From positions 8,654,457 through 8,718,456 of the forward strand of contig CM040442.1 in the NCBI GenBank assembly GCA_022749755.1: DNA of 64,000 nt. Reading direction: 5' to 3'. The position numbers and the translations under genes were made by a program. Shown piece after piece: positions 11,238 through 23,289 of this stretch; the stretch's first letter is position 1, and each line of letters opens with the position of its first letter. The notes beneath the pieces are model-generated. The model saw only the letters and a list, made by a program, of their open reading frames with translations, searched no databases and was not told where the DNA came from. Source of the DNA: Azadirachta indica (taxonomy: Eukaryota > Streptophyta > Magnoliopsida > Sapindales > Meliaceae).

Positions 11238-14200
11238 TTAGCTGCCGCTAGCCATGTCCGAGGTGGCGACCACCATTTGAATCCTTGTTACATTTAAGTT
11301 AAAATGAATATAATTTACTGGTAAAAAATAGAAAAATAAATGTTCATACAGAGGTAACTCCATTCGTGCAATATGATTGAAGACATATATTTATGCCAAT
11401 CAAGCAAAACCTTGAAGTCTGTAGAATATATGAGTATAAGCAAAGCAATACCTGGAAGTCAATTCTTCTGGTGGAGGTTCTTTAATCAAAGTCCTTTCGA
11501 GGAAGGGTGCGGAAGGGTCTGAGTTGTCCTTCAGATTTCCTAACCAAGAGTCATCTCCTCTAATTCGTTTCAAACTTGGCGGATCTATCAAATTTTGTTC
11601 ATCATCAGTCATCAAAGAGATGGGAAACTTCTGCAGTTGAGGGCAATTCCAAATCCCAATTTCTTTCATGGACCAAGTATACATTCCATCACCATCGTAC
11701 ATGAACTGTAACTTAGGTAGCTCAACCAATGTCAGCTTTCGTAGTCTCCGGCAGAATATATATGAGAAATCCGCACTACCATCTTTCTCAATTAACTTTG
11801 CCAAATTTTGACAATGTGCAATCACAATCTCTTCAAGGATTTCGAGCTTATTAATAACAGAATAAGTGAAAAGATGCTTTAAGCTCTTGCAGTAAGAGAC
11901 CTCCAAAAATTTCAAGTTCGAAAGCTTTGGTATTGTCAACTGACTTACATTACCACAGTCTATTAGCAGCAATTCTGATGTATTGTCTAAGAGGCAATTT
12001 TCATCATTAGGAAACTCTTTTATGAACACTAAGCTGTTGTTTTTCAATTTGCCTTTATGAAATCCACCCACACAAAATTTGAAACTACTAAGCTGACGCC
12101 AATGCACAGAATTAGCGGTATAGGAATTATAAAGTTGTAAGCTAGAGAAAGTAACCTCAAGAACAGTCAAATATCTAAGCTTCTGGACATCCTCTGTCCA
12201 TGCGGCACTGCTATCTTGCATTGGAAGCCCTTGTCTCCCAAAATAGTCACATCCAATCGTCAAAAGTTGTTGTAAGTGGTTGAATTTGGCTACAAAATGA
12301 TCAGCTGGGAAAATTCTTACTGGAGTTCGCGACAGGTTCAGATGTACAAGCTTAGTTAAGTGATTCATCCCATGAGGCAATTCTGCTATAGGGCAACCAG
12401 AAATGTCAAGAACCATAAGTTCCTTAAGCCCAGATAATGATGGCAATTCTGCTATGGGACAACCGGAAATGTTCAGAACAATCAGTGACTGGAGCTTTAA
12501 TAACGGTGGCAATTCTGCTATAGGACAGTCGGAAACGTCTAGAACCATCAGCTCGAGAAGCTCAGATAGTGATGGAAGACAAGTCAAGTAAACGCAATTT
12601 CGCAGAAACAAAACAGCTAGATGCTTGAAGCAGGAAAAGGACTCCGGCCCAAAGCGCACCCGCGTATATGATAGGTCAAGAATTTTCAGGTTCGGGAAGC
12701 TATTGAAGAAGTCATGATCAAGTTGAATGTCAAGGGGGTTGCCTTGTAGAAGCAATGTTGATAACTTGCGGAACTTGAAAGCAGATGACAGTGACGGCAA
12801 CTCTTTGAGGTAATTACTCATCAACGAGACTCTCTCAATATTTTCAGACAAATCTTCCCATGCAAACTTTTGAATTCTACCGCCAGGATTAGTGAAAAAT
12901 CGAGGATTTTTTTTCTCCAATTTGACAGCGATTTCCCATACGATAGGATGCATCTTAACTATTTCTTCCCCATTCTCGTAAGATATACTCTCCAACAGAG
13001 AAGCATCTTTGAGCTCCTCCAATATCTCATTTGCTTCTCCCAACTTTTCGTTTATGCCTTCTACTTCTGGTAATAAACCCAATGCCATCCAATTATTCAT
13101 CAGCTCTATTGCCGCAAAGGCATGATTTCTTGGATACATTATACAATGCAGAAGACATTCTTTGGCACAACTGTAGCTACTACGATCCAATTGCTCATAA
13201 CTAAGCTCCAAATCTTGAATGATCTTGCTTTCCATGTATTTCAAGTTGCTAAATGCAGCAGATTCCATCCTCAAACTTCTTTCTGTTAAGACCAAATTAT
13301 CATACTCAAAATATTTGCGTAGCCACCTTGCAGCCGCTACAATTGCAAGTGGGAGGCCACCACATTCCTTCGCGATCTTCTTCAAAGTAGATTCAATTTC
13401 ATCCGTCGAGAGGAATCTCCAAATACGGATTTCATTTTCGAGCAATTCATAAGCTTCATCATCGGATAACGAGTTCAATGCAAAGATTTCATCACACTTC
13501 ATTTGGCAGCAAACTGCAAAAGATCGAGAAGTTATTATTATAGATACATCGTTGACTGGAAATCCAATTTCTTCAAGAGATATGGCTTTCCTCATATTAT
13601 CCAAAACTAACAAAGCATTAATCTTCTTCTTCAACGCACTCTTCAACTCATTGGCGTTATCCTGAACGCTACCATTATTTGGAAGTTTCAGATTGATTTT
13701 ATTGGCTATCTTCATCTGTAGCTTTAGAATGTCATCTTCGTTTGACACTTCGAGCCAAATAAAAGTAATGGTACCACTTAGTTGCTCTAATATTCTGTCG
13801 CAAGCATGTGTCACAACATGAGTCTTACCAACACCACAAGCTCCATAAAAACCAATAATTGTTCCAGTCTTGATATATGAGATTTCATCGTCACACACTA
13901 TCTTCGACACAATCTCTTCGACAACTTTACTTCCTTGTTCTCCTACCAAATCTCCGAAGTGTCTCCCCAATTCCCCAAGCTTATCAATATCAACCCCTCT
14001 ACTTCGAAGCTCGTTTCCTAATTTATTAACTCTTTTCTTAACATCTGAAACATATTTTCCAACCATGTAGCTTTTTCGATAACCTGCTAAACACCAACAG
14101 AAGCCAAAGCAATCCCAAGTCTTTATAACGGGACTTTGATTAATCATCTCAACTGCAGACTTAGCATCTTGAATCAATCGCAACCGATCATCACCAACCC

Positions 14201-14389
14201 ACAGCGTCCCTGTCTGTAAAATCTGAATTATTTTTTGTAATTTCTGCAATTCCCGTTGCAGGTTTGTCGATACGTCTTCGTCTGCCTTTAGATACTTTGT
14301 GCATTGGTCAAAAGCAATGCGTGCAAAAGGTGTCGCAATTGCCGTTACACACCCAACTACGCCTGTAACAATAGCAACAATTTCTCCGG
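11238..14389 (-). CDS. CC-NB-LRR disease-resistance protein A1 (intact)
   Basis: Intracellular NLR immune receptor of the RPS2/RPS5/At4g27220-like CNL type, expected to sense pathogen effectors. Predicted CDS: 17,547-17,553, 14,389-11,452 and 11,283-11,238 on the minus strand (996 codons plus stop). The main exon begins after a conserved CAG acceptor; the frame has no ATG there, so the upstream ATG-ACA-G exon supplies the start (MTAGEIVAIV). Approximate residues: CC-like region 1-150, P-loop GACGVGKT 185-192, Walker B LLVLDN 262-267, RNBS-B IIITSRS 286-292, GLPLA 347-351, RNBS-D CLLHCIMYPRN about 414-424, MHP in the MHD position 482-484, LRRs from about 545. Three LRRs are near-identical 22-residue units. 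The second Walker B Asp is Asn and MHD is MHP. Without splicing at 11,451 the frame would run to a stop at 11,400. The NLR identity is sure; both end exons are inferred. Confidence 0.95.
11284..11451 (-). other. Terminal intron of NLR A1 (168 bp)
   Basis: Donor CCAG/GTATTG and acceptor AACAAG/GATTC, both in the same place in all five NLR copies. The downstream exon (11,283-11,238) is 46 nt and ends TAA. The phase AG|G completes an Arg codon in every copy. The intron sizes are 168, 234, 140, 207 and 168 bp for A1, B2, A3, B4 and A5. Confidence 0.65.
12376..12573 (-). repeat. Three 66-bp tandem LRR units in NLR A1
   Basis: Near-identical 66-bp units start at 12,376, 12,442 and 12,508. Each encodes one 22-residue LRR with the core LMVLDISGCPIAELP. 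B2 has four comparable units (24,297-24,563 plus a 69-bp one) and B4 has the same 66-bp periodicity at 50,980-51,177. A3 has lost this region. Units this similar point to recent expansion or conversion within the LRR domain. Confidence 0.85.
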
Positions 14390-15404
14390 CTGCCAGAAAT
14401 AATTTAAACAATGAATCACCCAAACCTTGAAAAACTACAAAAGATTATGATTTTTTATATTTAAAAATTAACAAATTCATGAGATTAAATTAATTTACAC
14501 TTTATATGAGAAGTAATTAAATAAAATAATTATTTTTTTATGTAAAATTCATAAGAGTGACCTTTTTATGGGCCCGAAGAACAATTTAATGTCGACATTC
14601 TCCCTTTATTATTATTTTTTTGGCCTTTGATTGCAATAAGAAAAAAATTAAAAAGAGAAAAAGAGTTTTGATGATTAAAAGAAAAATGTTTTACCTCCAT
14701 GATAGTAGCTCAAATTTTTAGTTCTTAGGAACAGAAAAATTTTTTTCCTTTGTTTTTTAAAAATATAAGAGTTATATGATATAAAATACTCTTATTTTAT
14801 TTTTCATAAGTTTACTTAACTTCTCTTTAATATAAACATTAAAAAAAATTATTATTAATGTAATGAAAAATTATATTGAAGAAAGCAGTTAACAAGCAAA
14901 CGATAAAAAATGTGTATATATATATATATATAAAAGAAATTTGATTATAAAGCTCGAGCTAGTACAAAATCTATTTAAACAAGTTCTACTTAAGAACGTA
15001 AACTTTAAATCATTATTATTATCATTATCATTATTATTATTGTTGTTGTTGTTGTTGTTGTTATTAAGAGTAAATGTTTGATTTTGTATAATTAATCATG
15101 ACATATTTATAGCTCGTAACAAGTATACAAGAAATTATTGTAATATATATGCATTTATCTTAATTGTGCGCCAAAAGAGCATTAAATTTAATGTCAAAAG
15201 TACTTTTTATTGAATTGTGTCTTTGGGTTGCAACTAGTGAAAAAAGAAAAATAATGATTCGTTGAGCTCAAAAGCATAAAAAAAAATACAAATTTTAGTA
15301 AAAATTAATCGAATAATAAAAGAGTTCTAATAAAAAATTTATTTGTAAAAACTTTTTCTTGCAAAATATGAGTATACCTTAAAATAATGCTATTATTATT
15401 AAAT

Positions 15405-15889
15405 ATGTAAAACTTAATAATATAAAATATATTTATAAAAAATATATTAATAAAATAAATACAATATTATTTATTGTTCATTAATAATACAATATTTATG
15501 AACATATCATAAATTTACATATTTTATAAATAATATAAATAATACTTGTTAATATATTATAACTATAATATAAATTATGTGTAGCTAAAATATATTATGT
15601 ATTGAATATATATATATACATACATAACATAATAAAAATAAAATATATTATTTATAAAATGTATAATTTTATAATATATTTAAATATCAAATTATTAATG
15701 TATTTTTATAAATATATTTTATTTTGTCAAATTTTAAAAATTTAATAATCATTTTTGTTGAATAACTATTAGTGATATGAATATAATTGTTATTTTAAAA
15801 TAAATCGGAATTTATGTAGATATTTTTGAAACTATTAAAACTAATCAGTTCATTAAACCAAATTTTAAGAACTTGCATATCCTTTTCCC
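15405..15889. mobile_element. Truncated inverted copy of the 804-bp foldback element
   Basis: The left part matches the reverse complement of the 5,044-5,847 element (the 'atatattaataaaataaat' and 'gttcattaataata' stretches). The right end, ATATCCTTTTCCC, is the inverse of the terminal GGGAAAAGGA. The other terminus is missing. It lies inside the A1 first intron. Confidence 0.55.
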
Positions 15890-16390
15890 TGTTTCTTTTT
15901 GGCAATTGTAATTTTTTATATACAAAAAAAAAATTATGGATGCAATTATACTTTTATTGTTTTTACTTTTGTTTTAGTTTATAATGAGAAAATGAGTACT
16001 AAACCAAAATAATAATTGGCCCAAAGTGATTGAGTTTCTTATTCACTTATTGTAAGATAAATTTAGTTGATAGTATGCTGGTTAATCACATAGTGAGTTA
16101 TACTAATTTTATAGTTAAACTTAAAAATTATTGTAATTATAATGTTTGTGAATATTTTTAATATTTTACATATTTTTCTTGTTATTTTTTTTAGTTTTAA
16201 TTTATAACAATAAATTATTAAAAATTTTGATGCTTTAATATTATAATTTTAAGAATAAATTATTTTATAGTCTCCCACAATTAATTATCATGTAATTTAT
16301 TATTTTTATTAATTAATAAAATAAATAGATTATATTTGGGTAACATTATTTTACAATTTATAACAGTTTATTTAAAATAAATATCTACTA

Positions 16391-16812
16391 GAGAAAATGT
16401 CCGATTCCCCTAATGTTTTAGAAATATCCCATCACCCGTGACCCTTATTTCTTTTCGGTTTTTTCCCTTTACTACTTTAAATAGGAATTATTTGAACAAA
16501 CCAGCGATTTGAACCAATTTTTTAAAATTACAAAATAATATTACATTAAGAGGAATAGAACAACATGAATAAAGCACACAATATCCTTTACCGTTGAACC
16601 AATTATATTTTGATAACAAAGTTTCTAATTTACAATATATATTTCCTTTGAAATCATATATAATAAATTTCATCAATAATAAATTTTTCTAATATAAATA
16701 ATTTATAATTTGAAAATAATTTTACAACAAAACCGAAAAGAGATAAGGGTTAAGGGTGTGGGGTACTTCTTAAACATTAAAGGAGAACCGGGGTATTTGG
16801 CGAAAAATTATA
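16391..16812. mobile_element. Foldback (MITE-like) element, about 420 bp
   Basis: The left end (GAAAATGTCCGATTCCCC, then a stretch ending in TCTTTTCGGTTTT at about 16,462) is an inverted match to the right end (about 16,725-16,812, which begins AAAACCGAAAAGAGATAAGG). The centre is AT-rich and has no transposase. The outer end resembles that of the element at 60,505, so both may be one family. Confidence 0.6.
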
Positions 16813-17546
16813 GTTTACAACCTAAAGTATATTTAAAATACTTAGGCAAACTTAGTTTGTTATCTAATCATTTAATTTTATCAAAAATAAAGATAAGCTT
16901 CTACAATTAATTCTGATAATGATTATGATTAATAAAGTATTATAATATAATATAAAAATGAATGAAAAATCAAAGTTAATAAAAACTTTTAATTAATTGG
17001 GTACGAGTATTTTTAAGACTAGTGGCAATAAAATTTATATTTAACAAAGACCACTGAAAAGTTTGTAATTCGATACAAGAGATACCTAAATCTTTAATAT
17101 TTTAAGGATATCATTTTTTATATTGTCTATGACTCCGATGGTGTTCAAAATTTTAAGTCCAATTTAGTTTCTAAATAAGATTTAATTTAATAAACTGTAA
17201 TTTTTAACCCCTATTTATATCATGTTAAGCTGAGTGTTCATTACAAAAATTAGGTTTTGATTTATTCACACATACAGTTATATTTTGTTTTATACCTATT
17301 AGTCATGAATTACTTTATTTTTGCTCACGTAGAAATTAATATTATGTGGGAAAAACTTTTATTCAACATTACAAGGGCTTTTAATTAATTATTATCTAAT
17401 AAAGAAAATCAGTTTTGAGAAATTGCTAATATAACTATAATATTCTGGTTTACCAAATTTTTGAATAATTAAACAGATCAAGTCAATTAACAAGCCTATC
17501 ATATAATAAATAATAACAAGCTAAGCAAACTGCTAATTAATCATAC

Positions 17547-17650
17547 CTGTCATTGTAGGCAGTATATATAGTTGTGTCTTGTTCTTGTTTGCGTAATTAC
17601 TGCATTTTATTCTCTCAGAAAGACTACAAGTACGATGAATAATAGGGAGA
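17547..17650 (-). promoter_or_regulatory. First exon and leader of NLR A1, start ATG-ACA-G with donor
   Basis: ATG at 17,553-17,551, then ACA, G and GTATGATTA. The leader immediately before the ATG reads ACTGCCTACA, as at A3 (47,702). Splicing to 14,389 keeps phase (one nt plus CC makes Ala) and yields MTAGEIVAIVTG. A leader containing CAAGAACAAG lies at about 17,575-17,590. This is the only such block between A1 and the next gene, which makes the assignment simple. Confidence 0.6.
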
Positions 17651-18770
17651 GAAATATGGGTGATGGTTTGAGGAAGTACAACAACAGATAAATAATAAGG
17701 CCTCTTTGATAAATTTATAATGATCCCAAAATTATATACATTTTAAAGTTATTTAAAAAGGAAATATAAATATACGCTTTACTTTATCCTCAAGTAAGAG
17801 TTTCGAGCCAATATTGATGTGGTAGTTTTGTAGGGTCTGATTTGTTACGCCACTGGTTAGTTTATATTATCTTCTCTCCTCCTTTTGATGAATCTGCCTA
17901 TCTAAGACTTGTTTTGAAAAGGGGAAAAAAAAAGTAAGAGCTTCAAACTTTTAAAGTTAAAGTGAACTGGAAAATTATTAAAGTTGACAAAAAAAATTGG
18001 GAAGAAGTACGGACAGATCCAACTTTCAATCAACGTGGTGTATAAAGACTAATTAAATATACACTTAGAATTTGGATTACGTGTCTCTTTAATACTACGA
18101 GAACTTCTTTGTTGATGCAAAAGCAATTATATATGTAGACTGCCCAGCAGCTTTCAAATTGATAAAGTATTTAATTAATTAATTAAAGAGATTAGAATCC
18201 ACCAATTATTTAATTAGCACTATATATGTGACCATTTTTTTTAGTTTTCAAGTTACTCTAGCTAGCTTCTTTCTTCTATTCAACACTGTGAACTAATATT
18301 GTTTCAAAATTTGATGGTTTTAAAAATATGAACTCCTTGATAACTTTATTGAAAAAGTGAAACATTCATTATTAGGAGTATTAGTCCTTTTGCTTTTAAA
18401 GAGAAGGAAATGATCCCACTCAAGTTGCTTCTTAGCTAGAATTGAAGTTCTTGAGGCATATGATGAACCGTGCATGAGATCTGATACTGATGCTGACGTG
18501 ATAAATTGAAGTAGCGTAACAATGTGCAGGAAATTCTATAATATTTTGACCCTCTCGAATCTCTTAAATTGGAGATGGTTAGAAGATGCAGAATTGCAAA
18601 ATCATGTAATGATCTAATGATTTTTGTTATTCTATTTTTCCAACCCATCGACAAATTTGTCATCAGTTTATTCGTCTTTCTTAGATGGTTTGTAATCAGT
18701 GTTCCCAGGCTGGTAAGACTACTGTAATCAGCTCCCGTTGGAGGCAATTACAGGCCAATCATAACTCATG
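17650..18770. repeat. Upstream block of A-type NLRs, copy 1 of 3
   Basis: It aligns with 21,090-21,912 and 47,800-48,790. Landmarks are 'attggaatccaccaattattta', 'agcttctttcttctattcaac' and 'tcgtctttcttag'. There is no conserved reading frame. In A1 and A3 it sits directly upstream of the first exon, so it is the likely distal promoter of A-type genes. The copy at 21 kb has no exon beside it. Confidence 0.7.
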
Positions 18771-18779
18771 TTGTAGTGA

Positions 18780-19254
18780 TCCATCACAGCTGAAGCAGGA
18801 GAAATAGGAGGGACGATCTCTTACGTGCACATGAGGTATGATGGGAGATTCTTGGTAAGAAGTTCATGAGCAGTAAAGAACTATTACTTTGGGCTCTATT
18901 CCTTAACGTGTGGGGTTTCTTTGAACAAGACGCCAATAGCTAGAAGTAAATATGCGAAGTACACTTGCAAATGATTTGGAGAAGACACTGATCAGCTATC
19001 TATATATTCAACCAAATCTAAAGCAGGCTGCAGCTCCAGACACTTGCAAGAATCACACTAAGTTTTGTCCGACTATTTAATTAGGCTTTGGATCTAAAAA
19101 ATAAATTAAAATCTGATGTAAGAAGGAATTGAGTTCTAAACCTCTTATATGATTATCTCAAGAGACTTTTATCTTTAGATAATTAGCACCATGGAAAGAA
19201 GCCACATACTAAGCGATATTACACACAAGAACAGGTATAAAGATAATTGACAAT
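18780..19254 (-). other. 3' flank of the deleted A-type NLR
   Basis: Bases 19,125-19,254 match the sequence downstream of A3 at about 42,785-42,915 ('gataattagcaccat.gaaagaa.ccacatactaagcgaattacacacaagaa', with differences). Bases 18,780-19,125 are less clear but read as further A-type 3' flank. No gene seen. Confidence 0.5.
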
Positions 19255-19495
19255 AATTAATGTACTAAAAAAAACCATCAAAATATGCTTAAAAATGAAG
19301 ATAACGCTTCGCAAAGCTGCACTCCCTATGCATTCTCCCCACGAGGAACCAAAAAGACTCTAGATGGAAAAGCAAAGGAAGCACTAGTTTGTTCCAATAG
19401 AATTGGTCGAAAGCAACTCTGTGCATTGGTCAAAAGCTATGCGTACAAAAGCTACAATTTCTCCGGCTTCCAGAAATAATTTAAATAATGTATCA
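19255..19495 (-). pseudogene. Remnant of an A-type NLR with nearly all of its coding region deleted
   Basis: Bases 19,280-19,410 are typical A-type 3'-flank sequence (compare 62,490-62,600). They join directly to about 70 bp from the very start of the main exon (19,420-19,478). That piece, read on the minus strand, has the usual acceptor (CTGGAAG/CCGG), then GEIVA, a further internal gap, and VRIAFDQCTE. Everything from the CC region to the stop, about 2.9 kb, is missing. It gives a sixth NLR locus in the window. On its own it cannot make an NLR. Confidence 0.7.
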
Positions 19496-21089
19496 ATATA
19501 TAATTTATAGTGGGTAGGAGAGGGTGGAAAAAGATAGCTACTGGACAAATTAATTAATTAATTAATTAATTAGATTTCTTTTAATTACGAAGAGATGGTA
19601 TTCGAAATTGAGTCATTCTCTAACAATAAGAAAACAATACGAATAAACTTATCAACTAAAAATGAATAAAATAAGAATTTATATGCTGTTTTTTAATGAA
19701 TATTTTTCTTACAAAATGTAAATCACCTTACCTTTAAAAAAATACAAAAACTTAAGATTATTTTTGTTAAAAATCGCCTAATATTTCTTTTTATGTAAAA
19801 TTAATGAGCATGACCTTTTTATGGGCAAAAGAGTAATTTAATGTCAAATTCTCCTTAAGAACTGTTCTTAAAATGCTGTTATAAAATAAACCTTATACTT
19901 GAGCTGAAGCTCAACGCTAAAACATAAATATATTTTATATTCTATTCTCAAATAATATCTTTAAACTTTTAAATTTGAAGTAATCTTAAAGACTATTAAA
20001 GTGACAGATAGAAAAAAAATTAGAAAAAAATATGAACAAGTTGACGTGTTGTGTGAAAACTAATTATTTTGGTAATGTATAAATATTTTTTAAATAAAAT
20101 TTATTTAAAAAGTAGTAATTAAATTTATTTTTAACTAATTTCAATAAATATAATATATAAATATACTATATTGCTCTTTTTTTCATCCAAATAGATATTT
20201 GTCACTAATATTAAGGTATTTATAGATATTTTAAAATACTAGAACTCTCATCAAATCTTAAGGACTAAATATTTTTACCATTAACAAATATTAACTAGCC
20301 TCATAATCATTGTTTGACTTCAAGACTAATGAAAAATAATAATTTCTTTCTTCTTTATTCCCTTCCCTAGCTCATTGAATTTCACTTTATATTCTAGTAG
20401 CTAAAATTGAATAGTATTGTCGTGCTAAATTATTGTCTAAACTCTCACCACTTTATAACATATGAACCGTTGGTAAACAAACTCTTATGTGAATAGCATA
20501 TATTAAAATGGGTTTCAAACGAAATGTTTGAGCAACTCAAATTGGTTATTGACTATGATAACACACATGAGAAACTTACTCACATTAGATGAGATGTTTT
20601 ATGATTATTAAACCTAGAGGAAGATTAAGATAAGTATCCTTGTACTTTATATGGATTACTAAGTTTTCACAATTTTTATGAATTACTGTGATTGTCGAAT
20701 TATAATCCTTTGTTGTTGGCATGTTAATAATTTGATAGAAATTTTCTTTTTCATAAGTCCATGTTTGCATGTTTTGAAAAAAAAAAAAAATACAGCTGTT
20801 TGAAATTTAGCAAAAATGTTATAAATAATTTTCTTTTTTTTTTAAATTTATAAAAATATGTTTTCAAAATTAATTAATTTTTAAAAAATAATATAAAATA
20901 CGTTCTTATTGTTTAATATTTTTTAAAAAAAATTAACAAACACTATAAAATCATTTTTTTCTATCTTGGATACACCTTTTTTTAACATCTTTTTTTATTA
21001 TTTTAAAACACCATATGTGTTAAGAATATTACCAAAGCATTCTAATTTAAATTGGATAATTATATGCAATAATCATATTATAGAAATTA
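19496..21089 (-). other. Decayed first intron of the deleted NLR, no gene seen
   Basis: AT-rich. It begins with the conserved intron end (TTTAAATTATT on the minus strand) and includes a TTAA run (about 19,548-19,572). At 20,440-20,640 it has a dispersed repeat shared with 37,785-37,920 and 38,365-38,390 ('aaatgggtttcaaa.g', 'actcacattagat.agatgtttta'). No first exon of the ATG-NNN-G kind could be found. Confidence 0.45.
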
Positions 21090-21912
21090 AACTTCAAAGA
21101 GATTTGTAAGATAAAATATTAAAGTGAATCGGAAGATTATTAAAATTGACACAGAGAAAAAAAATTGAAAAGAAGTATGAACAAATCAAAGTTTCAATCA
21201 AAGTGGTGTGAAGACTAATAAAATATACATTTAGAATTTGGATTGTTTGTCTCTTTAACACTACAAGAACTTCTTTGTTGAGGCAAAATCAATTACATAA
21301 ATATAGACTATCCAGCAACTTCCAAATTAATAAAGTATTGCCCCAGCTGTAGAGTATTTACTTCAATGCAGGTGCTGCACGTGCATGCATCACATGGGCG
21401 TTCAAAAGCTAATTAATTAAATCTTTCAAATTAATTTATGCTCTCTTCTTATAATTAATTGGTTAGAGTGATTGGAATCCACCAATTATTTAATTAGCAC
21501 TACACGTGACCCTTGTTTTTACTTTCTCATCTTATTTTTTAGTTACTATAGCTAGTTTCTTTCTTCTATTCAACACGAAGAATTAATGTTGTTTGAAAAT
21601 TTGATGGTCAAGTTGTGCGACTGGGCATTAGTCCATTTGGGTTCGGCGAGAAAGAGCTAATCCCATAAAAGTTGTTTCTGAGAGTAAAAGTCTGTGATGG
21701 ATTATTACTAATGTGATAAATTTGTAGCAGTGTCACAATGTATAAAAGATTCTATAATGTTTTGGCTTTATCGAACGGCTAAATTGGAGATGAATAAAAG
21801 AGATAGAAATATTGCGAAACCATGTAATAATCTAATGATTTTTGTTATTCTGTTTGTCCAGCCATTTAATCATCAAATTTGCTCAGTTTCTTCGTCTTTC
21901 TTAGGAGCTTAG
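21090..21912. repeat. Upstream block of A-type NLRs, copy 2 of 3 (orphan)
   Basis: It aligns with 17,650-18,770 and 47,800-48,790. It would be the promoter region of the deleted NLR at 19.3 kb. It abuts the 3' flank of B2, just as copy 3 abuts the 3' flank of B4. This supports the view that the A-promoter/B-3' junction is an old unit of the array. Confidence 0.65.
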
Positions 21913-21959
21913 TAATATGGCTAATAATATATCGCTAGAGTTTACATCCTTTACGAAAA

Positions 21960-23062
21960 CTTTACATAGGCTGAGCCCATAAGACATCGTTATGTCCATC
22001 TGTATATAGTTGTACGTGAATGAGTTGGGAGGCGTCAGATTTATCCATAATAATGCAATAAAACAAGAAGTAAGCAGGAATTAAATGGTCGTGTCTGTGT
22101 CAATCTACTCGCCGAAAACCCCGTCAGCCTGTGAAGAACCAAATGAGGGTAGATAGGGACAATGATAGAGACCGGATAACCGGAGGACGGAAGGAGACCA
22201 CTGGAAGATAGGCCACATGTTTTTGACGCGGATAGGACTTGCGATGAGAGCTCACTCGTTGGATTCAAGGCAGATTGGATATCGTGAGGTCCAAGTCTGT
22301 CGTGGGCTTCGCGAGAGCAATCGGCGGCCGAAAATGACGAATAGTGACAACAGGAAGCAGCATTTTAGACACCTATCAACTCAAAAATGCTGGTTTATTG
22401 CTGTAAGAAATTAGATACAGAGTTCCATTGGCCCTCCTGCTCTCAGTCCGAAGGTGTTTGATTCTCGCAAGAACTAATAAACTCTCACTCTCACTCTCAT
22501 CAGAGTCATGTTCAGACCTTTTAACTAACTTATCTCTGGTCACGAAACAGCTTGAAGAAACAATGAAATTTCTTGCTGCCAATTGATAACAATGTATGCA
22601 AAACACCAGCAAAATCTGCTTAAAAAAGGACATTATCCTTTCAAACAGCAGCGCACTCCCTAGCCTATATATGAAGAACCAAAAATATATCCCGTAATAA
22701 AACAAGAACAGATTCCATCCCATGAAACATAGCATGTCCAAACATCGAGGAAGACAACATACACATTAACAGAGCCTTACAACTTAGTGCCCGAAAGGTT
22801 ACTACACGCTCTTGGTGACAGAGCTATTAAAGCCGAGAAATAAAAAAACAGTTTGAAGATTATTGGTTGTCAATACATAAGATACAACAAGAGGCCACGC
22901 AATCTCAACAAAACCTAAACCACACAGCGAAGTCTGAGATTTCTGTGATTCATGCAAGAAGAAGTTTGAAAGAATATCGACTCTCTCGAGTCTTTTATTC
23001 CAAGCCATGGTTTATGTGTGAAGAATTAACTCATCATCACTGTTCCCAGCCGAGTCCCTCCT
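21960..23062 (-). other. 3' untranslated/downstream region of NLR B2
   Basis: It is homologous to the B4 downstream region (about 49,140-49,808): 'caactcaaaaatg.tggttt.ttgctgtaagaaattagatacagag' and 'gaggccacgcaatctcaa' occur in both. Frames in it of up to 121 codons do not hold between the two copies, so I read it as UTR and flank. Bases 22,020-22,330 are richer in GC and have no partner elsewhere in the window. Confidence 0.6.
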
Positions 23063-23249
23063 TCAGCTACCGCTAGACATATCCGACGCGGCAACCACCA
23101 TTTTATCCCTTGTTGCATTTAAGTTAAAAAAAAATATATTAATTAGTGGAAATTAATAAAAAGTTCACTAAAAATGACTCTTCAATTATTTATCAACAAC
23201 TGGAATGAACTGATTCATATGAGTATGATAACCCATTCATGCAATATGG

Positions 23250-23289
<40 letters not shown>

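Larger units (their letters stand above)
14390..17546 (-). other. Predicted first intron of NLR A1 (about 3.16 kb)
   Basis: AT-rich, with no coding sequence. Its 3' end carries TTTAAATTATTTCTGGCAG, a good acceptor that recurs at every NLR main exon. It holds a GTT/ATT microsatellite (about 15,012-15,065), a truncated inverted copy of the foldback element (15,405-15,889), a 'caaagtg' repeat block near 16,020 and a second foldback element (16,391-16,812). The 5' end is GTATGATTAATTAGCAG, shared with other copies. Confidence 0.6.

Noticed and set aside
11400..11451. Unspliced C-terminus of A1 (and 23,321, 43,496, 49,938 and 63,077 in the others)
   Set aside because: The tails after EELTSRY differ between copies in sequence and length, whereas the spliced 46-nt exon is kept in all five.
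12403..12591. Plus-strand frames inside the NLR exons
   Set aside because: Shadows of the minus-strand LRR and NB-ARC coding sequence.
14390..14423. TTG-initiated extension of A1 upstream of 14,389, and GTG start for B2
   Set aside because: Not ATG, not alignable in frame among copies (A3 has a stop there), and it lies in the conserved TTTAAATTAT-CAG acceptor region.
21450..21490. tRNA-like 'ggttagagtgattggaatcc'
   Set aside because: No cloverleaf could be drawn around it and the same text recurs in the A-type upstream block.
22376..22741. 121-codon frame left of B2
   Set aside because: The B4 counterpart (49,355-49,579) is shorter and differs in frame. Read as 3' flank.
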